The notes under the pieces: model-generated | Database searches by the model: none | What the model saw: the letters and a program-made list of their open reading frames with translations, nothing else | What the model was told of the DNA's origin: nothing | Made by a program: the position numbers and the translations under genes | From: Odiellus spinosus | Lineage: Eukaryota; Arthropoda; Arachnida; Opiliones; Phalangiidae | Direction: 5' to 3' | NCBI GenBank assembly: GCA_963920705.1 | Contig: OY987227.1 | Span: forward strand, 26,889,935-26,953,934 | DNA: 64,000 nucleotides | Shown here: positions 1 to 12,901 of the stretch, piece by piece | How the letters are laid out: each line of letters begins with the position of its first letter | Position numbering within the stretch: position 1 is the first letter of the stretch

Positions 1-915
1 TAAATTGGGCCCATTTTGATCCATTACATCCCCCCTCCCTGATATAGAAATTGTTAATATAAACTATGCGATATAAAAGCGTCGACGATAATCGCGCTTT
101 GTCATTATATCTTTCAATTAAATATCCGGAGTGCCTCAGAGACTCTGAAGAAACGCTATATTTTATTTACTTATATGGACGAAAATAAAATCAATTTTGC
201 AACGACACGATGAATATTCCGTTTCATTCTATAATATAATACGCGAGTTATTAACTCTAAACGATTCTCTTTAATTCACACTAATATCCTAACGCGAAAT
301 CAATCTAATCACGCCCTAACACTGTTTAAAGGAATAGTATCCTCTTAGAGAAGGAAAAGTTCTGAAAAACGTATTACAAACTTCGAAACTTATTTAGGAA
401 TATAGACAGATTCATTTACAGGGACGCACCCATTGTAGGTAAACGAGTAATCTTAGAGGGGTGGGAGAGAACTCAAGAGAGATACGTGAAGTAGCACCAT
501 CTGCAGTGTTTTTATTTCCTCTCGGCTATTACCTAGTGCCAGCGGTGTGGGTGCTCCTTGGAGATATTTTCTCTGTAGGGAATTTTAGAATACGTCTATA
601 GGCTGGAAATCTCTCCAGGGCCGGACCTGGGGGGGGGGGGGGGGGTGAGAAGTGGCGAAAAAACGATTAATCCGTCCCTGAATCTATAGTAAATACGCAT
701 TCTGGGCAAATTTGCTGTTTAACTATACTAGAAACAATTCCCTAACTGTAATAATAATTTAGATCTAAGCGTATGTATGTAAACTGTGCCAGTTTAGCGA
801 AAAGCAAGTTGGCTGGTGGATATAATGCTGTATTTTGCGAGGACCAAAAATGGGACCCAAACATATTGTTAAATCAATGGGCGGGCCACATCCACCCAAA
901 AAGAATAATCTAAAC

Positions 916-1237
916 CAGAAGCCGATGAAACCCCCCTTTGAAGTCTATTACTCCCTGGTCTGTATGGGTTAGTTTCAAAAAGCGCGATTCGTACACCTCC
1001 TAACGGTAGATATTTTCGGAGCGGGAGTTCGTCGAGCGAATATCTCTAGCAGCCTCGGAGTTCGTCAAAAAACGTCGTCGTTTGTGGAGAGAGAGAATTT
1101 CCAATTTTCCGTAGACAGGGGGGTATGAAGTAGGACCCCTCCGATCTCGTAAAATTGGGAATTTTACCCATACAGAGAGGCGCGCTATATGGAACATTGG
1201 AGTAGTAGACTTCAAAGGAGGGTTTCATCGGCTTCTG
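916..1237 (-). mobile_element. Family A inverted-repeat element, copy 1
   Basis: Ends CAGAAGCCGATGAAAC and its inverted copy, with the inverted repeat extending to ~38 bp. Target duplication TCTAAAC at 909-915 and 1,238-1,244. About 15 bp are missing from the left arm. No coding capacity; the open frames inside are by-products. Confidence 0.9.
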
Positions 1238-1769
1238 TCTAAACTCAAAGTCTTTGAAACTTTGGGCTTATACTTATTTCTATTATGTTATATAATTTCA
1301 CCTCATATGGTGCTAATTTACATCTGTTTATTATTTTTTTTTAAACAGTTACGAGGGTTTCAATCCTACTTGAAATCTTTTCCAAACACTTTTAATTCAA
1401 AGCTTTTAGACGTAATGTATTTTGAGTTTCGTAGCTTGAAACCAAACGCTTCTTAAAATTTATATAATTTGGAATTTGGAACAAAGTTAAGAATGTCATT
1501 ACGATATTCAAGACGCGATACGAGAGTAATAAATTTTTTTGTTAATATTACCCGCTACTAATGTCGTATATTTTACGATATGATCTGATAAAATTCCCAA
1601 AACTAAATATTAAATAAAGTGGGCTCGTAAAACGCAACTGTTTTATGAACAACGTTGGAATTGATATTATCAAAAATAAATAAAAGAACAGAAAGTATAG
1701 GACCGCAGGACCGGGATGAGGAACAACTTCTTTGGAGGGGTAAAAACCATTTCGCCAAATTCGTTAAAC

Positions 1770-2106
1770 CAGAAGCCGATGAAACCCTCCTTTGAAGTCT
1801 ATTACTCCCTGGTCTTGTCTACCCCTCTCCGTATGGGTTAGTTTCAAAAAGCGTGATTCGTACGCCTCCTAACGGTAGATATTTTCGGAGCGGGAGTTCG
1901 TCGAGCGAATATATCTAGCAGCCTCGGAGTTCGTCAAAAAAACGTCGTCGTATGTGGAGAGAGAGAATTTCCAATTTTCCGTAGACAGGGGGTATGAAGT
2001 AGGACCCCTCCGATCTCGTAAAATTGGGAATTTTACCCATACAGAGAGGAGCGCTATATCGAACATTAGAGTAGTAGACTTCAAAGGAGGGTTTCATCGG
2101 CTTCTG
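1770..2106 (-). mobile_element. Family A inverted-repeat element, copy 2
   Basis: Same orientation as copy 1 and 530 bp from it. Full length, 337 bp. It is the only family A copy without a recognisable 7-bp duplication at its ends, which may mean a rearranged flank. Confidence 0.88.
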
Positions 2107-2852
2107 CTCTTATGTATAGTATTCTTGGTACGTTTCAATATTTCAACAAACCCATATTTGTGAAAATATTAACTATGAAATAATTTATACTCTCGGTAAA
2201 TATAATTAATTTTTACCCTAATTAATCAGTGCCATCTCCGAAAATGCAAACCTAAAACTAAGCAACCTTATAATGAAACTGAATTCTCATTGTAAAACCT
2301 ATTTTTCAATGGAAATTTAGGTTTCTTTTGAAGATGAAATATAGTTTGTTGCAAAAAGAGTTGTAAACTCTTTCGCGTAGTTTATTAATATAAAAGAAAA
2401 TGGTCGGATTTAAGCGTAAACACTCATTAAATAATAAGCAAGATGAAAGCCTGGCCGAAATTACAGCCAACGTTAATTAGCGAATATATACGTGTACAGT
2501 TACGCAGCTACCCTCTTTGTGCCAAGTTATATTTCGCAAAAATCTCTCTTTAGTGTTTTTCAAAAATAAGAGTTTTCTTCCGAAGGGAAAAAGTGAACTT
2601 AAGAAGGCATCGAATTACGACTCGAGACGCCCCTCTTATCTAAGAATTTACTGATTAGGGAAAAATAAAAATTAGATAATATTTTATCTTTAAAACAAGG
2701 GGGTTCCCATCCAAACTAAAAATTATCATTTTAGTGCTCCACAGCCTTAATAAGCGTAAAATTTAAGATGGAAAAAGGCATTGCTCCTCGGAAAGTTTAC
2801 TTAGAAGCAAGGTTGTATTCTGATATATAGTCTCTGATATTACCCCCCTTAA

Positions 2853-3398
2853 AGGGTCACTGTATGCTTAGATTTTCTAATAAATTGTTTTCTTAGTTGA
2901 AAAACTTGACTAATGTACCATTGTTTTGGTAAACCTAGTTTTAAATCACTCAGAATACACTAGAGCCGTATTCACACTTGAGACTTGTCTTTGAAACCGT
3001 TGTTAACCCATTCGGCAAAATTGTTAAATTTTAGAATCAACTGTAGAGATAACTTGCCTAAAAATGTAATCATTAGCTTGAAAAGTTAATTTTAACATTC
3101 CAAATAGTTTTAATACCTCTAGACTGCGTTCAGTAACTCTCAACGGTCTTTGAATGAGTTTAACGGAGTCCAAATTTGTTTTTTAAATGATTTTTTATAC
3201 TTCCGCTTTCTACGTCACGAATATATAAACTATATTATGTTTTACGCTAATCCAGCTTAGGCTGTGGAGCAATATAGTCATTGCGCATAAAAGTAAATAT
3301 AACCTTGCTTAGCAAAAATTGAACAGAGAAACCAGTTCTCTACGGAAATGTTTACTTTAACTGCGAATGCAACAAAAACTACTGGTTTCAGTGTCCCT
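2853..3398. mobile_element. TTAA-flanked inverted-repeat element G
   Basis: TTAA then AGGGTCACTG at the left; CAGTGTCCCT then TTAA at the right. About 546 bp, AT-rich, no open frame. Inner arms are weakly complementary. Non-autonomous and decayed. Confidence 0.55.
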
Positions 3399-5733
3399 TT
3401 AAAACCTATTTTACAACATTCCCCAACCGTCCTATAAAATCCAGCTTAAACCAGAACAGATTTACTAATTTTCCAGCTTTGTAGAACTTCATTAGTCGTT
3501 TATATCTACGAATTGTTTAGTTTAAAAGTATATGCAACCGGAAACATGCTTGAAAACAAATGCTTAGGTCCACAGTCCATAGGAAACCTTTTCCTCAGGG
3601 CCCAAGAGTTTTTCCCAACAAAACGGTTGCATATATTTTAGGGGTTAATTTTTTAAAAACTAGCAAAATGTCGGAGTGGTAGGAGACTGTATCGAAAATT
3701 GCGATTCTCCGGGTACAGAATAAAAAGATTTAGAATGAGAAATAAGGCGGGTTTCACACCAAAATCTATAATTTCTTTAATTTTAGCAATTATTCTCCTA
3801 TATTTAAAAAAATATATATTCCTATAATTTCCTATAAATCAATTGATAGAATATTTTTGGGTTTTTGTTGTGGTCACCCTCAATGCAAAAGTGCAAAGGG
3901 ATAGGCAAAGAAAACCCCGTGTTTAAGGCGTTCTCCTATAACCTGCTACATTAATATTTTTGCATAAGTTTTGTTAAATATCTGATTAGAAAACAGAATG
4001 AAAAGCTAGACTGCTTCAGATAATCTTAAGCGCAAAAAATGCACCCTTCATGCTGGTGTCCAGGGTGCAAAAATAATTTTATTTTTAGAAGTGGGAGTGA
4101 GTTGGGAGGCTTTATTTTATAATAGTAAATTCGCTGGGTCGAAGACATTACTATGGTATAGATTACGAATTGCGAACATTTAGTCGAAGATAGAAGTTCA
4201 TAAATTGATAGCTTATAAACGTGTTAAAGATTGGAAATTTTCGAGCAGCGTATGACAATTCGCCGACAACATATTTTCTTGATTGTCCTATTAGTCCACT
4301 TTTGTTTTTATACATTTTTTTCATCTCGATGTAGTTACTTATGTAATATCTGACGTCTCTAAGCTTTAAAGTTTTAGCAATGCAGCGGTAGTCTTGTTGT
4401 AAGCCGCTAAACAAGAGGCAGATGTATTATCAGAGAACGTGTCATTAAAACTAAATCTAGTTCGATTCGGCTTCTAATCGTAACCTTTCATATTAAAAGA
4501 ATTCTTATTATGAAATAATAATACGCCTTCATATACTATTAAATATTAGGTATAATCATCATATATATTTGTATTCTAATAAACTATAAATACACACGGT
4601 AGATAATTGTTAATTGCATTATGGCTAATTTTCAATAAGCTATTTGTAGCTTGGGAAAAGTTCCTTTCGCGATGTTGGCCTAATTTTATTATGGTTATAT
4701 AGAGGGGAAAAATAGCCATTAAAAATATTTTGCGTAGCTCTTCTTGTAGGCAAGGAGAAAGTTTCATAGATATATAGAGCCAGACTTGCGTTCCATTCGA
4801 ACGACGTAAAAACAAATCAAAATGAGCAAAAGAAAAAGAAATCCCATTTAACACAATCGAAGTCTAATTTGTTAGCAAAATAAGCACGAATGAATCACGT
4901 CACTCTACTGTATATTAATTAGAAAATTTTCAATTTAATTTTAAAACCTTGTCTATCATATTTAGGAGATGCTTAAAAATATGAGTTGATATTTTTCTTA
5001 ATTTTTCGATAACGTAGATTCAGAAAAACGTAAAATCAAGAAAGTGATACATCAGTTTTCATTTACCCTTTTAATTATTTTAGTCGTAATGAGAAAAGTA
5101 CACGCGTTTCGTTTCACCCAACTTGTTTCTACGCTAAACTTTAACTCCGTATCAAATTCACATTCTTCATTTCACCGAGCCATGGCTTGGCAGAACACCA
5201 TTTGTATCTCATTCTTCGACTGTCCTGATCAGATCTGTCTATTGAATTTCTTTATATCGGGATTTATATTAAATTAACTTATCTTACGTAAAATTTTTAA
5301 ATTTATAACGAATGGAATTTTGTTAAACAGCAAATTTCGTTTAATAGAAACGTGCCATTCCTTACAATATTGACGAGAGGGGTGTTGAACCATTAAATAA
5401 TTTAAAAGCATTTAAAATTTTAAATATTCATGAATGACTTAACACTTGTACATAAAAGCAACACCCGCTAACGACGTTAAACCACGCAATAGGATTATTA
5501 TTTTTTTTATTTAAAGGGAAACTATAAGAACTGAAAATGGAAACGCGTTTGAATATAAGTCTTAATAATTTTTAATTAACGGAAAGTGACACGTGATTTT
5601 AAAATTTAAATAAAATAACTTTATTTAAAACAAATTCGAGACGTTTCGAACCTAAAAAATTATTAAGACTTATTCTACAATCTCCGTGATAGATAATAGT
5701 TATGCGTTTGAATATATTTTCAGAATCTATTAA

Positions 5734-5887
5734 GGTACTATCTGCGATTTTCAAATGCCCTTTAAAGTCGCCTTCTTTTCTAGCTTAGAAGACGACGTTG
5801 TATAAAACAAATTGTACAGTCAAAGCTAGGCTGCGTGCGTAAGGGAAGAGCATTTTAAAGGGGCAAGTTTCAGAACAGATACGGCCT
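5734..5887 (+). mobile_element. TTAA-flanked element F, copy 1
   Basis: About 154 bp between two TTAA sites, with ends containing ACTATCTGC and the inverted CAGATA. The middle is nearly identical to 23,011-23,165 (e.g. GACGACGTTGTA, GCTAGGCTGCGTGCGTAAGG). Confidence 0.75.
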
Positions 5888-6454
5888 TTAAGGACATAAA
5901 TTCTCCGGTGGGTACGGCTTGCAGTCAAAACAAAAGGGGGTAAAATGAGTATAAGCGTGAGATTCTGCGCAAGGAGGCAATGCAGATTGACTTCTCAGCG
6001 TGATACCCATGTATATTTTCTAGTATCCTTTCCTTTCTTAACTTCCTTTCCTGATAACCGAAACCAATAAAATATAGAGGTAAAGCCAATAAGATCAGTT
6101 TAATCTCTTTTCTTTGTTGTACCAACTAGGGAGAAACTGAAACTAAAAGTGAGCAAAATATTAGGTTCATACTAAACTTTATTGTCACGGTTTAACTCCT
6201 ATTTTCCCTTTAAGAAAAAATATTTTCTTTCGTAATGGCAGGCGCGAAAACGAATAAAAGATATACCTATAGGAAGGTTAATGAAGAGGTTCTTTCAAGT
6301 TAACTAAACACATGAGCACCTTAGTGGAAATCCTTTAGCGTGAGTTTATACAAAAAGCGTCCCACCCAAATCTACCAGAATAATATATTAAAAGATTAAA
6401 GTCTAACCATTTACTATCATTTCTATGGTGGAACAGTAATTAAACTATCAACCG

Positions 6455-6790
6455 TGTAGGAATGTTTTCGATTTGGGGGCACAGCATAACCCCATGACAT
6501 TGGTAGGCTATTGGCACCCCTTCTTGTACATTGTACCTATATACTAAAACTGAGTTGGCGAGATATCGTCAAAAACGATGGTTAAAACATTGTTAATTTC
6601 TTAAAGTTACAAAATGAACTTGGAGGAAATTCCAAAGCAACATAAAATACAGGGAACATTCTTGATTTAAATGGGAATTATATAACCTAGTGTAGGCGCG
6701 TAGGAGCGTTTTCGATGCATCCTAATTATAGGTTTTGGGGCCCCATGACATTGATAGGCTTTTGGCGCCCTTGTACCCCGTAACCCCAGT
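6455..6790 (+). repeat. Imperfect direct repeat pair
   Basis: TGTAGGAATGTTTTCGAT ... CCCCATGACATTGGTAGGCT near 6,455-6,545 is echoed by CGTAGGAGCGTTTTCGAT ... CCCCATGACATTGATAGGCT near 6,697-6,790. Confidence 0.6.
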
Positions 6791-8652
6791 ACCCCAACTT
6801 TCCGGCCGCGGATCATACTGGGCATGTTCCGTTTCCGTCTCTCGCTGAATGGCTAGATTCCTCTGTCGTCATAGCAAACGCGCGACGTTTCAAATGACGT
6901 CATTATATTTGTGGTCAATATACTCGTCGGATCCTGAACATACCCAGTTATAGACACTACACAATCCTTCAAGTCTTTCTGTATTGTCAATGGCAGAGAG
7001 AAATATACGCAGACAGTACCTAAGAAGTATAGTAGAATCAGGATTTTTTTAAGACAGGAATGAAGCCACTTCATCACCCTCGCGTTCTAGAATGGGCAGA
7101 GAAAAGACTCTTATGTTCAGAATGTTTTAAATAAAGGTTCCGGCACCCACCACTGATATACGCTCCCTCACTCTCCCAGCGTGTTAATCGTTAGGAAACT
7201 CAAACCAGCAGATAAGCTTTCATTTATAGCCGGGGATTAAACGAAGACTAAGCGCCGGTTCGAGTCAGGAGAAATAAAACGTAAGGCAAGAAGTGCAAAG
7301 TCCGAAAAAAAATGATCTCTCGACAGACGCGCCGATAATTTTCATCTCGGTAGAGTGACTGCCCCGAAACAGGGCGTTCGTACAAGTACTATTTAAGTTC
7401 GCGAACTTTAAGCTTGCTTAAAAACCTTCTGGATTTGCGAATATTACACCATTACTCACAGGTGGATAGCGGTAAAACGTAAAACTGGTGCTTCAAAAAA
7501 TAGCAAATTTTACGAAAACATGGAGATATAACCAAATATTTTGAGGTAAATTTTGACTATTGTTTTTCTCCGTTTGGTAACTGGTGGGACGCGCTGGATG
7601 ATAACGAAAGGGGGGATTATTTGAAAAATAAAATTCGAAGGGCGAGGACGTTAGTACCGCGTAACGGTTATAAATTAACCGACCGTGACCACCAACCGTA
7701 ATTCTAACTATATACGATCGGCAATTTAATGAAAGTTTCGCGCTAACGTAAAAAAAAAACGTAATTTAATTTTGATCAGATCGAATATGTAGAAATGAAA
7801 AAGTTCCGTCGCGCGGCAATGAAATTCGAGTCGTTTTATTTCTGATATCAACTATTACGTCGGGGAATTCGTAGCATAAAATATAAATACACCTGCCATT
7901 TATATAAACAAGCGTAGTCGCAGTTTAGTTCCATTTTGGTACAAGTATATGCGTTTTTGTGACGTTTTTCCCGGTTCTCTGGAATGAATGAGTAATTATA
8001 AAACCTTCCCAAATAATCTGGATTTGTTAAAAAATGATGATGGATAAGGAAAGTTCTTCAATTTATTTTAATTAAAGTAAGTTTAATGTTGAACTTGTAA
8101 AGTTGTAATACGAAAATATTTGATATCCATTTACGATCTCCTGTATCAATAACCATTCTATCATGGGGTTTCCGACCGGATAGGCGAAATCGTGCGTGCG
8201 AATTAGGTCTAATTAATAGAGATAACTTCAGGTCGAATACCAAATAGCCTTTTCCACGAGGGGCCAGTCACTAAGCGTAATCGGTGTACCTTTGACTGTA
8301 CTAAAACGATTACGCGTAATTTTTAAAATCCCTGCCTTTGACAGTGCTAAAAAGATTATCCGTAATCCGTAATCCGAGGGTGATTAACCCCTCGCTTTTC
8401 CTTCCCTGAATATGTAGTAAAAAGTTAATATAAATTATTCATTTTGTTTAAGAAATTGATTGTATCCGAGGGATACCAACCGCGGGGGCAATATTTTCGT
8501 AGGTTTTGTGGATGGTCGGGGGTGGGGTACCCCCCCCCCTCTATCCTAAAAATGTTTGCACGCCTTGCCCCTGGTCTATTTGATCGAAATCCGAATGATT
8601 AACAAGCGAAGTGACTTCAGTCCCATTTAATTGGTAGGCCTAGGCCTAAAGT

Positions 8653-8867
8653 TTTATTTTTTATTCGAAATCATTTATTTTTTATTCGAATTCATTTATT
8701 TTTTATTCGAATTCATTTATTTTTTATTCGAAATTATTTATTTTTTATTCGAAATCATTTATTTTTTATTCGAAATCATTTATTTTTTATTCGAAATCAT
8801 TTATTTTTTATTCGAAATCATTTATTTTTTATTCGAAATCATTTATTTTTTATTCGAAATTATTGAT
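8653..8867 (+). repeat. 21-bp minisatellite, about 10 copies
   Basis: Unit TTTTTTATTCGAAATCATTTA and close variants (AATTC in two early units). Because 21 is divisible by 3, it leaves an open frame of repeated FLFEIIY, which is not evidence of a gene. Confidence 0.92.
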
Positions 8868-9377
8868 TTTATATTAGGTTAGGTCTACTTTTAGTCGGAT
8901 TACTGAAAATTTAAATTATATATTAATAATTTTCTTCAAGGTTTCGTTTAAGTAATGTAGTCGTAATAATTATAATGTGTAGGTTTGAAGTTCTCGACGC
9001 GCTTATGAGGGCGTTAGAAAAGTTGAACAAAATGACATAATAATTATTCGAACCTGTAGCAACTATAAATGATAGAATTTGAATGTTTTTAGCTCATATT
9101 TACCTATATAAATCCAACATACGAGCCGCATATGCGCAAAGTTTCTTAACAGAGCGAACGCAATAGGAGATCAGCTGAAACATAATTTATTTTGACAATA
9201 ATATGTTTTATAAGAATTTTTACAATTTTAAGGGTAGGACATAGGCGTGGGTAGATTTAAAATTAAGCGCATTATTCATTCTTGGTCATATATATTAATA
9301 CCACGATTACCATTCCATTGCATCGGCTCTTTGCGTTATAATGTGAAATACATTTTTCAAGTGCAAGTGACTGATAC

Positions 9378-9696
9378 CAGAAGCCGATGAAACCCTCCTT
9401 TGAAGTCTACTACTCTAATGTTCCATATAGCGCTCCTCTCTGTATGGGTAAAATTCCCAATTTTACGAGATCGGAGGGGTCCTACTTCATACCCCCCCTG
9501 TCTACGGAAAATTGGAAATTCTCTCTCTCCACAAACGACTACGGCTGCTAGAGATATTGGCTCGACGAAAGCCCGCTTCGAAAATATCTACCGTTAGAAG
9601 TCGTACGAATCGCGCTTTTTGAAACTAACCCATACAGAGAGGGGTAGACAAGACCCGGGAGTAATAGACTTCAAAGGAGGGTTTCATCAGCTTCTG
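9378..9696 (+). mobile_element. Family A inverted-repeat element, copy 3
   Basis: Target duplication CTGATAC on both sides. Opposite orientation to copies 1, 2 and 6. A small deletion removes part of the centre near 9,540. Confidence 0.9.
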
Positions 9697-10396
9697 CTGA
9701 TACCAAAAGTCCACCAGACTCTAAGGCAAGGTATCTTAGCTCGAACCCAACTATACAGGAGCGAGCGTCATACTTTTAATTCTTTTAATAATTAAGCCAA
9801 GTTTCAAGGTTTAAATGTTAAGCTTCCTAAATATAATTAAACATCTAATAAGACCTTAATACACGAAGGACGTCACTCTGCATATTAGTTTGCGAAATTT
9901 TTTTAATGGAAAATATAATGTATAAAATCTCCCTCTCTAATTACGTACCGGATATTTCGTCATAACTTTTGTTATTCGCAATTAAAAAGAAAAAAAAAAT
10001 CACTTTTTGGTGAGATTAATAATAAATAGCGCGGAAATCGAATTCGTCAGGTGTTACTTTCACGTTCCAAAAGCTAAACGCGATCCTTATCTCTTCTAAA
10101 GAAGAAACATTATATAAATTTTCACCAATTACTTTCCTCGTATCACTTTAAAAACGCCCCGATATTTTGAGCGTACAAAAATGAGGTCTTAACCCTGAAA
10201 TCATCAACTAGAATCGTGTTTGCGTGTTAATTGTTTTTGAGAGGCGAGATAGGAAACTGAAAAAGAATATAGGAAAGTTACATCACGGAGAAAGCATCAT
10301 AGGGAGAGTCGAGTTAAGAGCGGTAACATCGCGATCGCCCCTCAAACAACTTGAAAACATTTTAGCTAGGAAGATCTTCCTAGATTTTAGTAAGGG

Positions 10397-10642
10397 CAGA
10401 AGCCGATGAAACCCTCCTTTGAAGTCTCTTCGGAAAATTGGAAATTCTCTCTCTCCACATACGACGACGTTTTTTTGACGAACTCCGAGGCTGCTAGAGA
10501 TATTCGCTCGACGAACTCCCGCTCCGAAAATATCTACCGTTAGGAGGCGTACGAATCGCGCTTTTTGAAACTAACCCATATAGAGAAGGGTAGACAAGAC
10601 CCGGGAGTAATAGACTTCAAAGGAGGGTTTCATCGGCTTCTG
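10397..10642 (+). mobile_element. Family A element, copy 4, internally deleted
   Basis: 246 bp against ~337 for the full form. The left arm is cut from just after the terminal repeat (GAAGTCT) to TTCGGAAAATTGG. Target duplication GTAAGGG is intact, so the deleted form may itself have moved or lost sequence afterwards. Confidence 0.9.
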
Positions 10643-12519
10643 GTAAGGGGTAGGCTGTTGCGCGGAAAAACAAATCTCTACTACGTAATTGACACTCTAC
10701 TTCCGAAACCCGCGAACAAATATTACCTTGTCTCAAGCATTGTTTCCCCATTTCACCACCTATGTCTCTCCTATGATACTTCCTCCGTGGCTAGAGATCA
10801 TCGCGATTTCAGGGATTTGAAATTCAAAATTTATATTAGGTTCTTCCATTATTCATGTGGCTTGCTTATTTCTTCGTAGAATAGTCGTTTGGACGTTGTT
10901 GACCTACTAATTTTACAAGGGGTGGGAAGCTCGACTGTTATATAGGAACATATTTAATTGGGTTCCTTCACTCCTTGTTGGAGAAATATTTTTCAGAATT
11001 AAATAGTTTCAAATTTATAAGAACCTGGGAATACAGCATTAGCTTCTGATAATTTTCAATTGGTTCCTATCTTTAGAATTTTGGTAGTTATTTTTTCCTA
11101 TATTTATGATAAAAAGAACCTTTTTTATCTTTTTTTAATTTCGGATTTTGATGGGAGCACTGGGTGAAGTTTACCAAACAAAAATTATTTATATTTATTA
11201 TCATTTTAAATTAAATAAATTCTTGATAAAACACGTCAGTTACAAACATATCCTCATTTTACCCCCTTTAAACGATTCCAATCGTCTGCTGCAGCTGTAT
11301 TTTAATTTTTAGACCAAATTAACGGTAATTTAGCGGTAATGTATTATTATGGAAAGTTACTAAACCCTAGGATAATTTAGTAAACTGAGCCAAAACAATT
11401 TAGAGCTCGTTTCAACCTCCCTTTAACAACTAAATTAACTATAATACCCGGGAATAAAACACCGGTTCAGTAACTGCGTGTTCGGTATCGAATTGTCAAA
11501 ACTCCTTTCGACATACCGTGATGGCTAAATCCAGATTTAAAATGACAGTAGTTATTTATTGGCTCCCCTTCTCGGGCTAAATCTTTGTTGTCCTACTTCG
11601 CTAAGAACCTAAAATATAACCCACTTTAGGCTTGCAGTTCGTATTAGTTATGGATCTCCCATTATCACTTAAACAACCAAATCGGATATATTGAGGGCAG
11701 CATTGATTTAGAGCTGTAAGGAAATCTGACGACTCTTTGTCGATAACCAACTGTACTGTGTTAGGAGCGAAGAATATTAAGTTGGAAGATGCGACTACAT
11801 CACTAAGCGTTACTTTTAATGTAATTTTTTTATAATCCGAACCCTATTTAAATGAACGAAACGTTTTCCACGAAGACGCAGTCGCGAAGTGTTACGTAAA
11901 AATTCCGATTAGGCCACTCTTAATTTCCGCATCTTATCAATTGCGATGTCTCTGCCTTCACCCACCCCAAACTATTTCGTATTATGATTAAAAAAGGGGC
12001 CCCTAGATAGTTCTAAAAATTTATTTATCCAATTTTCTCGTGAAATTTTGACATCTTGAGAGATTTCGTGTTTTTCAAAAAGCACAGGGTTCAAGCAATA
12101 AGATTTCTGATTTATTCAAGGATGGTTCCTCTCTTATTTTATAGCGAGGTAAAGGACCCCACGTTGGCTGAGCATTGTGTCTGTAAATTTTTGAAAAACA
12201 AAGTAATTTCGAAACGATTATTCTAGTCCCCGATTTTTAAACATTTCAGGAAGCTTGGTCTGTATTTATTTTGGGGGAATAAGTATATAAATCGTTTTTC
12301 TTATAATAGCGTTCCACTAAAGCGTACGTACAGTTACACCTGCTCGCGAATTATTAGCTACCAAAACTGGTTTTTTGTTTCGCGCATGTCTTATAATACA
12401 AAGGATCATCCTTTTCTTTTCTTTTTACTTTTACTTTAACGTAATTTCAAATTTATTACGGTTGAATCCGAACGTCGGTAATGTTCGCTAAAATATTTTT
12501 GCCTTTTTATTTGTTCTCA

Positions 12520-12559
12520 CGAAGAACAAAAACGTGGGTGTTCTCTCTTTTGTTCTTCG
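12520..12559 (+). other. Perfect 12-bp hairpin upstream of axo exon 1
   Basis: CGAAGAACAAAA and TTTTGTTCTTCG separated by 16 bp, about 170 bp before the exon 1 acceptor. Function unknown. Confidence 0.7.
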
Positions 12560-12728
12560 CCAATTGATGGCCGAAGAAAAACGAGCGTACGTAGCTCGGG
12601 GAAATTGGGGATGTATTTTGTTTGAGTAGAGGGATGGTGTATTTGAACTTAATGGTTCGATCGAGTTTCTTTAATTCGATTAATAAAGGAGATTGGTTTG
12701 GTTTTTATGTTCTTTTTTTTTTTCGCAG

Positions 12729-12901
12729 ATCATCATGTCCCGGTTTCACCTCTCATTGTGCATTCTAGTCTTAACAAGCGCCTACGCCGTCGCCACAAAA
12801 TTTTCCAACGAAACCTTTACTTTTGCCAAGAATGAATCTTTCTTCAACGTTGAGCCTGAATGGCCTCTATCGAGTCAACGACAAGTTTCATTTCATTTTA
12901 G
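12729..12901 (+). CDS. axo: axo exon 1: start codon, signal peptide, start of LamG1
   Basis: The exon follows a strong acceptor (polypyrimidine run then cgcag at 12,724-12,728), so a 5' UTR exon should lie upstream. ATG is at 12,735. The protein begins MSRFHLSLCILVLTSAYAVA, a good signal peptide with likely cleavage near residue 18-20, and ends in VSFHF, the first strand of a LamG fold. Donor AG|gtatat; two bases of the next codon are carried over. Confidence 0.85.

Larger units (their letters stand above)
1..12728. other. Non-coding region upstream of axo
   Basis: Apart from the elements and repeats listed separately, I see AT-rich sequence without credible exons. The 5' UTR exon and promoter of axo probably lie here or further upstream but could not be located. 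Confidence 0.6.

Noticed and set aside
8631..8882. 83-codon frame of repeated FLFEIIY
   Set aside because: Produced by the 21-bp minisatellite; no splice or start signals around it.
9400..9597. Frames beginning MKSTT recurring near family A elements
   Set aside because: The same frame appears in each family A copy and breaks between copies; these are non-coding inverted-repeat elements.
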